Source: Mixophyes australis
Taxonomy: Eukaryota > Chordata > Amphibia > Anura > Limnodynastidae
Direction of reading: 5' to 3'
Length of the DNA stretch: 64,000 nucleotides
Assembly: GCA_036250195.1 (NCBI GenBank)
Contig: JAVHZZ010000004.1
Location: 256,494,728-256,558,727, forward strand
Below the pieces are notes generated by a model that searched no databases, was not told the DNA's origin, and was given only the letters and a program-made list of their open reading frames with translations. The position numbers and the translations under genes were made by a program. This document shows positions 31,286-42,204 of this stretch, piece after piece. The stretch's first letter is position 1. Each line of letters begins with the position of its first letter.

Positions 31286-34194
31286 TTGGTGAGAGCCAAT
31301 TCCCCGTAGTGCCGAATCCAGCTGTCATCCTTATGTAGATTCCACCATCTGTTAGTCATTTCACTGTCATTGATTTATGTTCTGCTTTCTTCTCAGTCCC
31401 TCTTCACCCTGACTGCCAATACCTTTTTGCATTCTCCTACTGGGGGGTGCAATATACATGGACCAGACTTCCCCAGGGGTTCATTGACAGCCCCAGTATT
31501 TTCTCTCAAGCCTTACATGACTGTTTACAAACTTTCCAGCCTAGCAATGGGTCTGTTCTAATTCAATATGTGGACGATTTGTTGTTGTGCTCTAATTCTT
31601 TTATGTCATGTTTACATGATACTAAATTGTTGTTGCTCCATCTCTCGCAAACAGGGCACAAAGTGGCAAAGGACAAGTTACAGCCATGTCAGACTAAGGT
31701 CAAATACTTAGGGCACTGTCTCACCCAGGGGCTAAGACATCTGACGACTGACAGAATTGAGACCATACAACACATGACTCTGCCGCAGAGCCAGAAGCAA
31801 ATTCGTACCTTCTTGGGGATGTGTGGATACTGTAGATCCTGGATCCCAGGTTTTACTATTCTGGCATTACCATTGCAGGAGCTAGTCTCTTCCTCGAAAC
31901 CAGAACGTGTCTTACACACAGAAGAGTCAGAGCAAGCGTTCTTTAATCTCAAAGATAGTCTGACTAGAGCACCTGCATTGGGAATACCTGATTATGAAAA
32001 GCCTTTTGAGCTATACTGTACGGAAGCTGATGGTTGTGCGACAGGTGTTCTCACACAGAAACATGGTGACGCTAGCAGACCGGTAGCATACTACAGTGCA
32101 CAATTGGACACTGTGGCACGATCACTCCCAACATGTCTCAGAAGTGTAGCAGCGACAGCTCTACTGGTAAGTAAGAGCGAGGATGTGGTATTAGGACATG
32201 ATTCAACTGTGTATACACCCCATGCTGTATCAGCTCTGTTAAACTCAGCTCAAACCAGACATGTTTCCTCAGCTAGATTCACAAAATGGGAACTAGCTCT
32301 AATGGCACCCTCAAACATCACCATCAAACGATGTAGCACCTTAAATCCAGCTACATACCTTCCATATGTGTCTCGAGAGACACAAAGGGTGGGAGGTGAG
32401 GAGACCCTGGTTGATGATGAGTTTGGCAAGAGTACTGATACGCATGATTGTATGGAATACCTGAACCAGACCTTTACTGCCAGGCCCGACATACGTGACA
32501 CCCCCTTAGAAAATGTCGATTTTAAGTTTTATACAGACGGGAGTTGTCATAGACAGACAGAGACGGGAGAACTATGTACTGGTTATGCTGTTGTAGACGA
32601 TCAGGATGTTGTAGAAGCTGAACCCCTTGGCCCACCTCACTCAGCCCAGGTGGCGGAACTAGTAGCATTAAGGAGAGCTTGTGAGTTGGCAAAAGATAAA
32701 TCAGCTAATATATATACTGACTCTAGGTACGCCTTCGGGGTAGTGCACGATTGTGTGGCCCTTTGGCGTCTTAGAAACTTTACGACAGCAGCAGGCACGC
32801 CAGTGGCACACTCACAACACATAAAAGGACTTCTGACAGCGATACAGTTACCCAGGACAGAAGCCGTCATAAAATGTAAAGCCCATACCTCTGAAGAAGA
32901 CCCAGTGTCATTCGGCAACAACAGGGCAGACGAAGCTGCTAAATGGGCGGCAGGGCAACCTATGACTGTATCGACCGAGATTTTGATGGTTTTTCAGACA
33001 GTAGACATACAGAAATTAATTGAAATGCAAGATTTGCGTTCCCTGCAGGAAAATGTGGTCTGGAAGGCAAAGGGATGTGGTCAAGAGTCCTCAGGACTCT
33101 GGAGGAATGGACAAGGTAAGCCTGTAGCTCCCCGAACATACTATCCAAGCCTGGCTGAAGCAGCACACGGTCTGACTCACCTGGGTAAAAAAGGTATGTG
33201 CAAACTTGTGAGAGCATACTGGTGTGCTCCTGTATTTTCCTCTCAGGCTGGTAAGAAAGCAATGTCATGTCTTACTTGTTTGAGGAAAAATGTCGGGAAA
33301 ACTATTCCAACTGAGCCATCCCACATCCCTCCTACAGACGGACCTTTTCAGGTAATACAAATTGACTATATCCAATTACCACCTTGCAGGAATCTAAAGT
33401 ATGTGTTAGTATGTATTGATGTGTTTTCCGGTTGGGTAGAAGCATATCCGTCAGCCACTAATACTGCTGTCTTCACTGCAAAGAAAATTGTACAAGATTT
33501 TGTGTGTAGGTTCGGTATCTCTAGAATCATTGAAAGTGATAGGGGTACCCACTTTACTGGTGATATCTTCCAAAATATGTGTAAACTCATGGGAATCAGT
33601 AGCAGACTTCACACGCCTTACCGACCACAAGCCAGTGGTAAGGTGGAAAGAGTAAATGGTACCATTAAGAACAAACTTGTTAAGGTAATGGCTGAAACTG
33701 GGTTAGCGTGGCCTGAAGCTTTGCCACTAGTCCTCCATAGCATCCAAACCATTCCTAGACCTCCTCTTAATCTGTCCCCCTTTGAGATACTGTTCGGCCG
33801 ACAACCTCATTTGATCGTGAGTCCGCAAGATGACTTAAAGTGTAATAATGAAGTGACTGTGCAATATGTTATAAAAATGAGCAGACAGCTGAAACAACAA
33901 CAACAAAAACTCAAAATCCTGTCACCTGGTATGCCAGAAACGAACTGTCATGATGTTGAACCTGGGGACTATGTTATGATCCGCAATTTTTTACGTTCAG
34001 GTTGTTTAACAGACCGTTGGGAAGGCCCGTACCAAGTGCTGCTGACCAGTACCACATCACTGAAGGTTGCAGAGAGAGACACTTGGGTCCATTCCACCCA
34101 CTGCAGGAGAGTCAGTAACCCGGAGAAAGTGCGAGATAAAGCTGAGACCGACGACACTGATCTGTCACTCGTAAACCTGTTCTGGGAGACCTAA
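31286..34194 (+). pseudogene. pol: ERV pol: RT, RNase H, integrase
   Basis: Resumes the interrupted retroviral pol. An in-frame TAG lies at 31336-31338; from there the frame is open to 34194. The reverse transcriptase catalytic YVDD is at 31567-31578. RNase H starts at FYTDGSCH (about 32526) with acidic residues in AQVAELVALRRA and IYTDSRYAF. Integrase has an HHCC region (HLGKKGMCK to CLTCLRK) and the triad D (33364), D (33538), E (33646), with 35 residues between the last two. The long RNase H tether and YVDD fit class I retroviruses. Most catalytic residues survive, but the gene is split and has a stop. Confidence 0.88.
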
Positions 34195-34252
34195 AGCCTG
34201 CAGTCAAGACACCTGAACCAGAGACGTTGCCTCAGAACTATCTTTCCAGCGA

Positions 34253-34711
34253 TGGAGTGGCGGTTTTTGTTTTTCTTTTGGTCCAGGATTTTCCTTGTTT
34301 TTACTTTTTCTAGGACATTCGATTTTTGTGAAGGAGGATGCAGGGGTTATGAAAAGGTCTGTTAGCTCGGGAACTCGGAGACAGTGTGAGGGGCTATTGT
34401 CTGACGAGTATTGCATCTGTAAGTTCTGTGACTCCCTAGTTAAAGAGAAGTACATCCAGCGATGCGAGTCCACCAGTACCCTGGACATGGGCGGGCATCC
34501 CCTGGAGGATTATCACTCCTTAGTGGGTAAGATTCTAAATCAAACTGAGTGCTGGGTGTGCTCACATGTGCCTCAGGGACAGCATAACATAGGACTAGTA
34601 CCATTCCCACTAAACATCTCTGAGGTACTAGAATTGAAGAAAGGGAGGCCCATAGAAGGGAGGTACAATAACACTAGGTCCCCCAGTCTGAAGCTTCGAA
34701 ATACTCCTTAG
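34253..34711 (+). pseudogene. env: ERV env, N-terminal surface-subunit fragment
   Basis: One frame is open through a hydrophobic leader-like stretch (about 34262-34320, ending FLLFLGHS) and runs to a TAG at 34709-34711. It contains several cysteines and one CWVC motif (about 34552), the CXXC thiol-exchange signature of gamma-type surface subunits. The authentic start codon is unclear. The next env part is in another frame, so at least one break lies between 34711 and 34785. Host-receptor binding would be the role in an intact virus. Confidence 0.65.
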
Positions 34712-34784
34712 ACAGATCCTGTGCCTAAACATCTCTCATGCAAAGCGTCTGGAGAATTGGGAAGCTGACCTATCAGATCAGACA

Positions 34785-35381
34785 ATGGCTCGCCACACTT
34801 ATTTTGGAGGGAGACTTGTAAGGTCACCAATAGGCAGGACTGTTGATGGACACCACAAATTAGGGCGTGTAACTAAACATAAGAAAGTATCCATTGGAAA
34901 GGTCTCTATAGGTAATTGTAAGAATATCATCCATGCTGACACGTGTCTCGAACAAATGGAGGCACTAGGCATGGGTAGTTTTGTCAAAACCTTATGTGAT
35001 ATAATTAATGGGCATACTGTTCCTTATGTTCTCCCTGATGATGTGTACTTTATTTGTGGGAGAAAAGCTTATTCCTGGGTGACTCAGAGTTCCAAGGGCT
35101 TGTGTTTCCTAGCTAAACTGGTTCCTGAAATCATGACTATTACTCATGAAGAAATGGTAGATATTCACAAGACTATATCCCCACCATACATACACACACA
35201 GTATGAACACCGTGGCAAGAGAAATATGATCCCTGGTGAGGAACCCATAGCTACAAAATTGATTAGTGAAACTGCTGGTTTCCAAGTTATGGTTGCTCTA
35301 GATCTCACCAGGACCGCTCGGGGAACATTAAACTTTAAATATATCCAAGACCTTGCTAAATTGATAGATAATATCACCTAG
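34785..35381 (+). pseudogene. env: ERV env, surface-subunit C-terminal part
   Basis: A 198-codon frame with cysteine-bearing surface-subunit sequence. A basic R-G-K-R (35211-35222) matches a furin-type RXKR site between surface and transmembrane subunits. It ends in an in-frame TAG (35379-35381); the same frame continues immediately as the next env part. Confidence 0.65.
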
Positions 35382-35942
35382 ATGTATGATGACACTTTCA
35401 GGTATACTGGATGGGAGCTACAAGCGTACAAGAAGGAGTTGGTGCAACATAGACTGGTACTAAATTATCTCACCTCTATTACTGGTGGGTACTGTGTGAC
35501 ACTGGACACCCAGTTGGGTGTCAAATGTTGCACGTACATCACCAATAATACGGATGACCCTATGGAGGTTATAGACCGGAAGATGGATGAAATTCTGCAA
35601 CTGAAATGGGAATTTCGAAGGAACCATAATTCTTCGTTATATGAGGTCGGGGAAAAGGTGGCAGGTTGGTTCTCGTGGTTGAACCCTGTGAAATGGTTCT
35701 CTGGTTTGGGGGAGTGGGTACAGGAAATGGTTGCTAGTGTAGGTAAGCTCCTTCTCCTTATACTGGGTGTCATCTTAGCAATTGGTTTGTGTGTCGTATG
35801 TGTTCCTAATGTGTTGAAGTGTGGAAAACAGTCTTCCGGGAGAAACACTGAGAACGAGACTGAAAGGGTGGTGAGAGATACCGAGATCATGGTCTGTGAG
35901 GAAGTGTTGTGTAATCCTGAACTTGAGACGGTAATTAGGTGA
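35382..35942 (+). pseudogene. env: ERV env, transmembrane subunit
   Basis: Continues in frame after the TAG. It shows a heptad-rich region (residues 10-35), then a C38-x10-CC(49-50) cysteine motif where gamma-type envelopes normally have C-x6-CC. A tryptophan-rich membrane-proximal region (about 95-113) is followed by a single membrane span LLLLILGVILAIGLCVVCV (about 123-141) and a cytoplasmic tail. It ends at 35942, 29 bp before the 3' LTR. In a virus this subunit mediates fusion; this copy is broken upstream. Confidence 0.75.
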
Positions 35943-35959
35943 TAGTTTATAGCACTATC

Positions 35960-35971
35960 AAAGGGTGGAGC
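35960..35971 (+). promoter_or_regulatory. Polypurine tract of the ERV
   Basis: 'aaagggtggagc' lies immediately before the 3' LTR, where plus-strand DNA priming would occur. It is interrupted by one T. Confidence 0.6.
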
Positions 35972-36795
35972 TGTCGAGGTCAGCAAATTGGATAAAGTCA
36001 TTTCAATTAATATCGAGCAAACTTGATTGTCTTTGTCTGAAATTATGCATAGAACACTCTACGGCATAAAAGGGCATATCCAGCCGCAACACGTGGCAAT
36101 AAACAGTTTCTACACTTTTACACACATTCGCACAAACATAAACATTTGTAAATAGTACACATTAATTGTAGTTGCAACACATAGTCATTTATGTCGAAAT
36201 ATAGTAGAATTCATGTTTAATAAAGGAGGTATATGCATACTAGTGAAACCTACGGTTCAGGTTAAGGGAAATATGTAATGTCTGATATCATATTAATTCC
36301 CTTTACATCAGCAGCTGTCCGGTGCATTCGGCGAAGAGATCGCACATTGCATACTCTAGTTATTGATGTTAGGGAATAAACCTTTAATATGATACTGACT
36401 GTGAAATGCTAATGGACTGATTGTAATTGGAGTTTTGGGGTGAAGAACAGAGCTCATCCCCTGGAGAGATGACCCCCACCTTTGGATTCCTTAGATTGAA
36501 TCAGCCTATGATGTGCAACTCCCTGGACCCTCCTGAAGCCTGGACCAATAGAAGCAAGCTAAACCATCTGCATTGTTTCACTGTATCTCTGTTTGCATAT
36601 AAGCAGTAGCTCTCATGTAGTGTTCAGGCACCTTGACCACAGACTTCAGACCTGAATGAGTGTACACTGGACCCAGAGCGCCTGCGATAAGTAACGGCTG
36701 TACTTATTATTATTTCGCTTGAATTATTCTGCTACTTTTTGAGGATAAATATTTGTGCGTTGGAAACACAAATCGAGATTCGACAATCGTTATTG
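35972..36795 (+). repeat. 3' LTR of the ERV, end truncated
   Basis: Begins TGTCGAGGTCAGC and matches the 5' LTR through 'cgacaatcgttattg'. The last ~26 bp of the 5' LTR (to CTTAACA) are missing; unrelated 'tgtgtttgttcc' follows. Confidence 0.88.
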
Positions 36796-38420
36796 TGTGT
36801 TTGTTCCTTTCAGGATAAACCCACCCTTTCAAGCACCTACTATAGCCTATAAATTGATTGAGCAACTTCCACTTCTTTATTAGTAATATAATCATTAATA
36901 TAAATAACATTTTTATTCATTTTTTTTTTTTAAATAAAATACATTTATTAGGATGTTATTAATGTGTATTGTACATAAATAAAATCTTCTACATTTGCTC
37001 TTAATTGCAAACACATGTTCTGACATCTAGCAAGGGGTGTGGTTAACTGTGCTTTCTATTAGGTAATGATCAAGGTGCCAGAAGAAAGGTATAGGTGACC
37101 CTATTCCTATACAGGGTAGACGATATAAGGAGAATCCTTAGTGCTAAAAATAAGGGTGCCTCTAATTGTAGGTGAAAAAGTGGAGAAGTGTGTAAGTGTG
37201 GCAATAAAAGTGCCTTCTTTATTTATCAAATGCAGACACAAACAAATGCCATTCTGATCAGAATAAAACAATACACTATAATGCGTCAATTGGTACACAA
37301 GGTATCACAAACAACCTAGGCTGGCAAGGTGAGGCATAAAGTGCAAAAAAGAGAGGTTCAATGGGGGCAGATATGCAATTAAGGAAGCAGAAAACTATTT
37401 TGAGCAAGTATATCAAGCTCGGTGCAGGAGCTCTATTGTTAGCCCACTGCTGATCTATATGGAGAGAGTCTGCTACATGTTCTGACTGTCATCAGTTGGC
37501 ACTTACACCTGCCCTGTAGCTGGTGCAAGTGATACGGCTAAAATCACATACCTGAGAGCTGCCCAGAGCTTGAATCGTATGAATGTGCATGTGCTCGATC
37601 TTGGTACACCCTTACTGTGCATTGTGTACGTACATACGCTCTTTCCCTCCCCTGTTCCGCCCTTGAAATTGTTGTCATTTTAAAGTTCATTTGCGTTTGA
37701 AGATGAATTGCATGCACTTGGAATCACTGGCTTATTACCCGTTTCTGAACATACTCAGAGCAATTTTACACAAAAAACGGCACATAATGGGATTTACTTT
37801 CCTTAATGAACCAGTCCCTTAGTGTTTAAAGTGTTTATATTAACATATATCTATATTTCATATATTGTTTTATATTATATTATATATTAAAACATATTAT
37901 TTAACTCCTAAAAAGCGAGACACTTATTAAAAAAAGTACTAATGTATTTTACACTGTCTCAATTTGCCTATATCTTTCAAGTTAATAACTGTATCCATCT
38001 CAATTCTAGGTTTGTCATATGACTGTCAGATTATCTCATGATGTCCAAACACCAATGCCACCTCACAGATCCCTGGTAAATATAACTGTAACTGTCACAG
38101 CATCACCTGTTCAGGATATGGAAAGCACTAGGTGTGTCAGGTGCCTAGCCCAGAGCTGATGATACGTTCAGTAAATTAGAAAAACTGCTACAATTAGCAA
38201 GACTCTTATTTGCAGATGTTGGACCATGAATAGACATAGGTTGAATTCTATTGTTTAAAATGTTTATCTGGACATATACCTTTTGAAGCCAATGTACATG
38301 ATTAGCGTGCAAAACATTGTTAATGAGAACTGCTTTTTAGACATGTAATTTAAAAAGCTTTTATTCTAGCATGGCCTTATACTGAGCTTACTTTGCCAAG
38401 CTGTTTAAATATTCCAGCAT
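36796..38420. other. Unassigned DNA with one MITE end
   Basis: Mostly AT-rich DNA with no gene. About 37660-37810 reads like the right part of a MITE, ending 'ttactttccttaatgaacca' then GTCCC, related to the terminus of the MITE at 10474. Its left end was not found. Confidence 0.45.
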
Positions 38421-38428
38421 GTCAAACT

Positions 38429-38712
38429 CATAGTTGCCAACATTGGCAGGTTAAGTTCCGGGAGTCAGGTGGTTGTGTGGGGGCGAGGCTCTAAGAATCG
38501 TGCCGTTAGCCCCGCCCCCAAAGCTGTCACCACCTTTTCTTCCAATAAAACAAGGGGGCGGGACCACAATGACGTGCCCGAGACGGCAATAAGCCCCGCC
38601 TCTTCCATTCACTTACCCGGAATCGGGAGAATTGCCCTCTCTCCCCGGAGCCCGGGAGACTGACCCAGATTTCGGGAGTATCCCGGATATTCCGTGAGAG
38701 TTGGCAAGTATG
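38429..38712. mobile_element. hAT-type MITE with perfect 8-bp TSD
   Basis: A 284-bp element with inverted ends CATAGTTGCCAAC and GTTGGCAAGTATG, flanked by exact GTCAAACT copies (38421-38428 and 38713-38720). The interior is GC-rich with 'cgggag' and 'cccgcc' blocks. Non-coding. Confidence 0.85.
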
Positions 38713-38720
38713 GTCAAACT

Positions 38721-39425
38721 TGTGTGACTCCACATTAAGTATTTTGCAGTTGGACTAATACTTTTGTTCCAGTTGTTTGTTATTTTATTTCTAAATCTAG
38801 TAGTATCCTATAATCCCTCTTTTAAATAGGTAATACTGCACTTTTACCTTGGAATGGGGCAGGCCAAACAATCTCTTCAAATGGCGCCTTCCCTCTGCTT
38901 CCCATTTGAATCCTGCAATACTATACGTATGAGCAGGTTCATAGACTTTGTGTATATATTTAGAGTGATTGTCTTCTGCAATGGGCTCCTCCTCTCCATC
39001 TTTGGTTTCCAGTTTGACTAATTAGACAGCCTCATCGTTTGCGGTATGACTTGGAAAACTTTGGGGCCTGTACTTGCTGTGATCTTGCTGGCAAGGTCTA
39101 GAGTCAGGCGGGAGACTTTAATACAAGGAAGTGATAAAATAGATGCAGACAGCTCTTTTCTCTGTGGCTATAGCAATCAATTTATCCATTTATTAATATA
39201 TGGATTTTTGTTTGCCATTTGTAGAATACTTATTAGTAATATTCGTGTCTGGGTATCGGCATGCAGAACATTGTCATCAAACCACTACTACCAAACTACT
39301 GAGAGGGACACAAATGACATAATGTGCTTGCAAAAAATGGGACTTCTGATTATTATAGTTGTGTTTCTTTGTGGTGGCTTAAATAAGCCACCACAAAGCT
39401 TAAATAAAAAAGAAACACAGTCATC
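38721..39425. other. Unassigned DNA with a short palindrome
   Basis: A 15-bp-arm hairpin lies at 39367-39398 (ctttgtggtggctta, AA, complement). No gene recognised. Confidence 0.5.
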
Positions 39426-39441
39426 AAAAAAGTACTGAAAC

Positions 39442-40767
39442 GGGGGGCGTGGCCTGACTGCCATACAGAGCGGACGTGTTCTATCTGAGCTCCGCTCACC
39501 CACCCTAAATATCTTCTTATATTAGCGGTTTTCCCAAAGTAACACTCACTAAACAGCGCCATATAAGTCATTAAACTCTGGGCTGTGTAACTGGGGTCTC
39601 TTAAGCCCAAACGTGTAGCCTGGCCAGGTGTTTTGAGGACGCAGAGTCCCGCTCAGTGTGCGCCGCAGATCGCCCTGATCCTCCTGGAGGCGTCAAGCTG
39701 CTGTACCCAAACACACGCTGGATGCTGTGGAAGCTGCAGACTGTGATACAATCAACCCAGGGGACGCAGCTTCAGGAAATATAGAGGTGAGGCAGCGCGG
39801 GGGGAGACACGAGAACGGGCAGTGTCTGCCTATCCTAAATACCTGTATGAGCTGTGGGGATGTCTTCGCTGACGAGCGGCTGCCCAGCGGTGGATCCCCT
39901 CGCTTTCCCTGGATCCCGGTGCAAGGATTGAGTGACCGGATATCACTGGCGCCATTACCACCTTCACTTCCGTTATTGAAGCCAGTGCAGTGTCTGCTGG
40001 GAAGCCCTCCGGGGCTCACAGAGAAACCCCTATCCAGTCTACCTAGGTGGCCCAGCGGTGCCCGTTTATTGCAGCTCCCTAAACACATACCAGGTTTGCA
40101 CAACATCATCCAGTGCTGAACACCCTCACTGTTATTGTGCCTCTCAAGAAAATTTTTTTTCAGGGTCTGAAATATCGCACCTAAAGTGAGGCTTTTTGTC
40201 TTTGCCGAGCAGTTTACACACTAAAAGTTTGTCTCTGCTGCCACCTTGTGGCGTTTTTGTGCTACTACATCTGTAAAGGAAAAAGTTACAAAGAGTTGGT
40301 GCTGCCATCTTGTGGCTATATTATACACTATACTCTCCACAAGTCTTATCCGGTGCCCTACTGCCATCTAGTGGCCAACTGGTGTAGGTCATAAATTTGG
40401 CCATCTAGACTTTCTTCAACACAGTTTGTTGCCCTCTGAAGCCATCTCGGGACGTTATACACATTCTACTGCTCTCGGACGAGAGGAACGAAGATTTATC
40501 ATCCTCTACTGCTAACTCAAAAATTGCAACTGAGGGGCGTGGCCTGACAGCCATAACGCACGGCCGGATTACTTGAGAGCTCCTCAGCTCCAGAGCAAAA
40601 ACCCGGGTGTGGTGACGGTGAATAGCGGGACACCGGAGCATATACCGTCCCTCCACTTAACTGTCCCACAACTTACTATGTCCACTTAACCCACACGGGT
40701 CTGTCCCCCGCCCGTCTGCCTCATACTCAACAATAGCAAACGGTTTCCCAGAGATTCTGCACTCAAC
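39442..40767 (+). promoter_or_regulatory. 5' UTR of the L1-type LINE with repeated start sequence
   Basis: The first bases, ggggcgtggcctgactgcca, recur near 40535 (ggggcgtggcctgacagcca) with similarity extending about 50-60 bp. This suggests two promoter-bearing 5' starts in tandem about 1.09 kb apart. Between them lie GC-rich DNA, overlapping unrecognised frames on both strands (about 39700-40119), and three CTCF/YY1-like motifs. An internal RNA polymerase II promoter is expected here; the exact start was not identified. Confidence 0.65.
40238..40376 (-). promoter_or_regulatory. Three CTCF/YY1-like motifs
   Basis: ctgccaccttgtggc (40238), ctgccatcttgtggc (40302) and ctgccatctagtggcc (40361) are spaced about 60 bp apart. 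The reverse complement of the last, ggccactagatggcag, fits the CTCF core. The middle one contains AAGATGGC on the minus strand, a YY1-type core like that at the start of mammalian L1. Binding is inferred only. Confidence 0.55.
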
Positions 40768-41697
40768 ATGAATAAATCTACGGGTAAAGGCCGCAAAGGC
40801 GCACCAGTTGAGATAACTCAGCACTTCTCCCGCCAGGACAAAGCACACACTTCATCTTCTCCTAACTCACCTTCGGAGTCTCAGAGAGACCGAGACCCTC
40901 CTACCACTGCTTCTCCCTCAACCAAGGCGGACTTTGCTGAACTACGAAACTTAATAGTAGAGCGCACTAACGCCTTTTCCGTTGATCTACAGAAGGCTAT
41001 AGGCGATCTCAAAACAGAAATGGTCGCAATCTCCAAGAGAACCTCGGTTCTGGAAAACAAGATGGAGTCGTCACTTACATTCCAAAATGAAGCCTCAAAA
41101 GATATAGACTTCCTGCTAAAGGACAACGATTTCTTGAGGGACAAGCTGGAAGATGTTGAGAACAGGGAACGTCGCAATAATCTCAGATTACGCAACATCC
41201 CCGAATCAGTGGAACCTGCGGATCTGGAGGACTATGTGAGTAGGTTCTTCTCTTCTCTGGACTCTGCCTTATCCAATCACCCAATGCAGATCGAACGGAT
41301 TCATAGGGCCTTGAGACCACGCCCGAAAGACTCTGAACCTCCTCGTGATGTGATATTGAGACTACTATCCTTTAAGACCAAGGAACTTATCACCAAAGCG
41401 GTTCGGAATTCTTCATATACTCTTTACGAAGGGTCCCGTAACCAAGTTTTTCAAGATCTTGCCCCCTCAACAGTAGCCAAGAGACGCGACCTCAGAGAGG
41501 TTACCAGCATCCTTAGAGAAAATGGTTACAAATACCGCTGGGGTTTTCCTTTCCGTTTGATTATTGAAGTCGAGGGCCGTCAAGTGTCAATCCGAACACC
41601 AAACGAAGGAAAGGACCTACTCCGCAAGCTCCATCTCTTCCGTCTTGACAGGACCGTGGGTGGCGATGTCCAGAGCTCCTCGCAACAACCTCCTTGA
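40768..41697 (+). CDS. ORF1: L1-type LINE ORF1 protein (RNA chaperone)
   Basis: 309 residues from an ATG with A at -3. The N-terminal ~45 residues are basic and S/T/P-rich. A coiled coil follows (about 50-130, with heptads such as LQKAIGDLKTEMVAI and LLKDNDFLRDKLEDVE), then an RRM-like core beginning RRNNLRLRNIPE (about 132-143) and a C-terminal domain with RRDLREVTSILRENGYKYRW and VEGRQVSIRTPNEG. This is the order of L1 ORF1p, which trimerises and coats the element RNA. The length is near the usual ~300-340. No stop or shift. ORF2 follows after 507 bp. Confidence 0.9.
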   Translation: MNKSTGKGRKGAPVEITQHFSRQDKAHTSSSPNSPSESQRDRDPPTTASPSTKADFAELRNLIVERTNAFSVDLQKAIGDLKTEMVAISKRTSVLENKMESSLTFQNEASKDIDFLLKDNDFLRDKLEDVENRERRNNLRLRNIPESVEPADLEDYVSRFFSSLDSALSNHPMQIERIHRALRPRPKDSEPPRDVILRLLSFKTKELITKAVRNSSYTLYEGSRNQVFQDLAPSTVAKRRDLREVTSILRENGYKYRWGFPFRLIIEVEGRQVSIRTPNEGKDLLRKLHLFRLDRTVGGDVQSSSQQPP

Positions 41698-42204
41698 TTT
41701 GTAAATCTGTGTCTCTGTTAGAGGAGACGTGTAGTAATATTGTGCCTTAACTTGCTCTGTCTGTACCCTCTTTTATTCTTCTAACAAATGTCAATATTTT
41801 CATGTTGCTCTCATAATTTCCGTAGATATTGTTGTCTCTGGTTACAAGTTTAGCTTCGGTTTAACCTTATTATGTTATTTATGTACGGGCGGGAGACGTA
41901 TCCTGTCCTCCTAGCCACGCACCCACATACCTTGGGATCTTCTTAGCAGTCTATCTGATAGTTTATATTTTATACGCACTCCCGTACTCTGTGCCTTAGT
42001 TCTGATAATTGAATAGGCAAAATTTTGCCTCGTTTTTAAGTTAACATAGCTCTTTTAGGCACTATCCTAGTAGGTCTTTCCTCTGCTACTGAGGCCTGAA
42101 CCTACACCCTTGCCTTTCTTCTTTCATAACTCCTCCTTCCTTTACTCTTCCTTCCCTTTCCTTCCCACTCCTCGCTCCCCCCCCTCCCCCTAAGAATACC
42201 GATC
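41698..42204 (+). other. Inter-ORF region of the LINE with pyrimidine tract
   Basis: 507 bp without a long frame. The last ~80 bp before the ORF2 ATG (about 42115-42193) is almost pure C/T. This is unusually long for an L1 gap, and the tract could influence ORF2 initiation; that is inference. Confidence 0.6.

Larger units (their letters stand above)
19509..36795 (+). mobile_element. Endogenous retrovirus, class I (gamma/epsilon-like), with a nested insertion
   Basis: Order: LTR, proline-type PBS, gag, pro-pol, env, purine tract, LTR. Length is about 9.5 kb once the nested gypsy element (23533-31280 plus one 5-bp duplication) is discounted. Gag and pro-pol share one frame separated by a single TAG. 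By eye the two LTRs differ at about two dozen of ~820 positions (about 97% identical). The copy is dead: gag has a frameshift, pol is split by a 7.7-kb insertion and has a stop at 31336, and env has at least two breaks. No target duplication was identified; the 3' LTR appears to lack its last ~26 bp. Confidence 0.9.

Noticed and set aside
19480..36810. Target-site duplication for the ERV
   Set aside because: The left flank is a TG repeat and the 3' LTR end is truncated; no matching 4-6 bp pair could be defended.
39693..40119. Overlapping 130- and 138-codon frames in the LINE 5' UTR
   Set aside because: Opposite-strand overlap in GC-rich DNA with no recognisable domain. An ORF0-like product cannot be excluded but is not supported.
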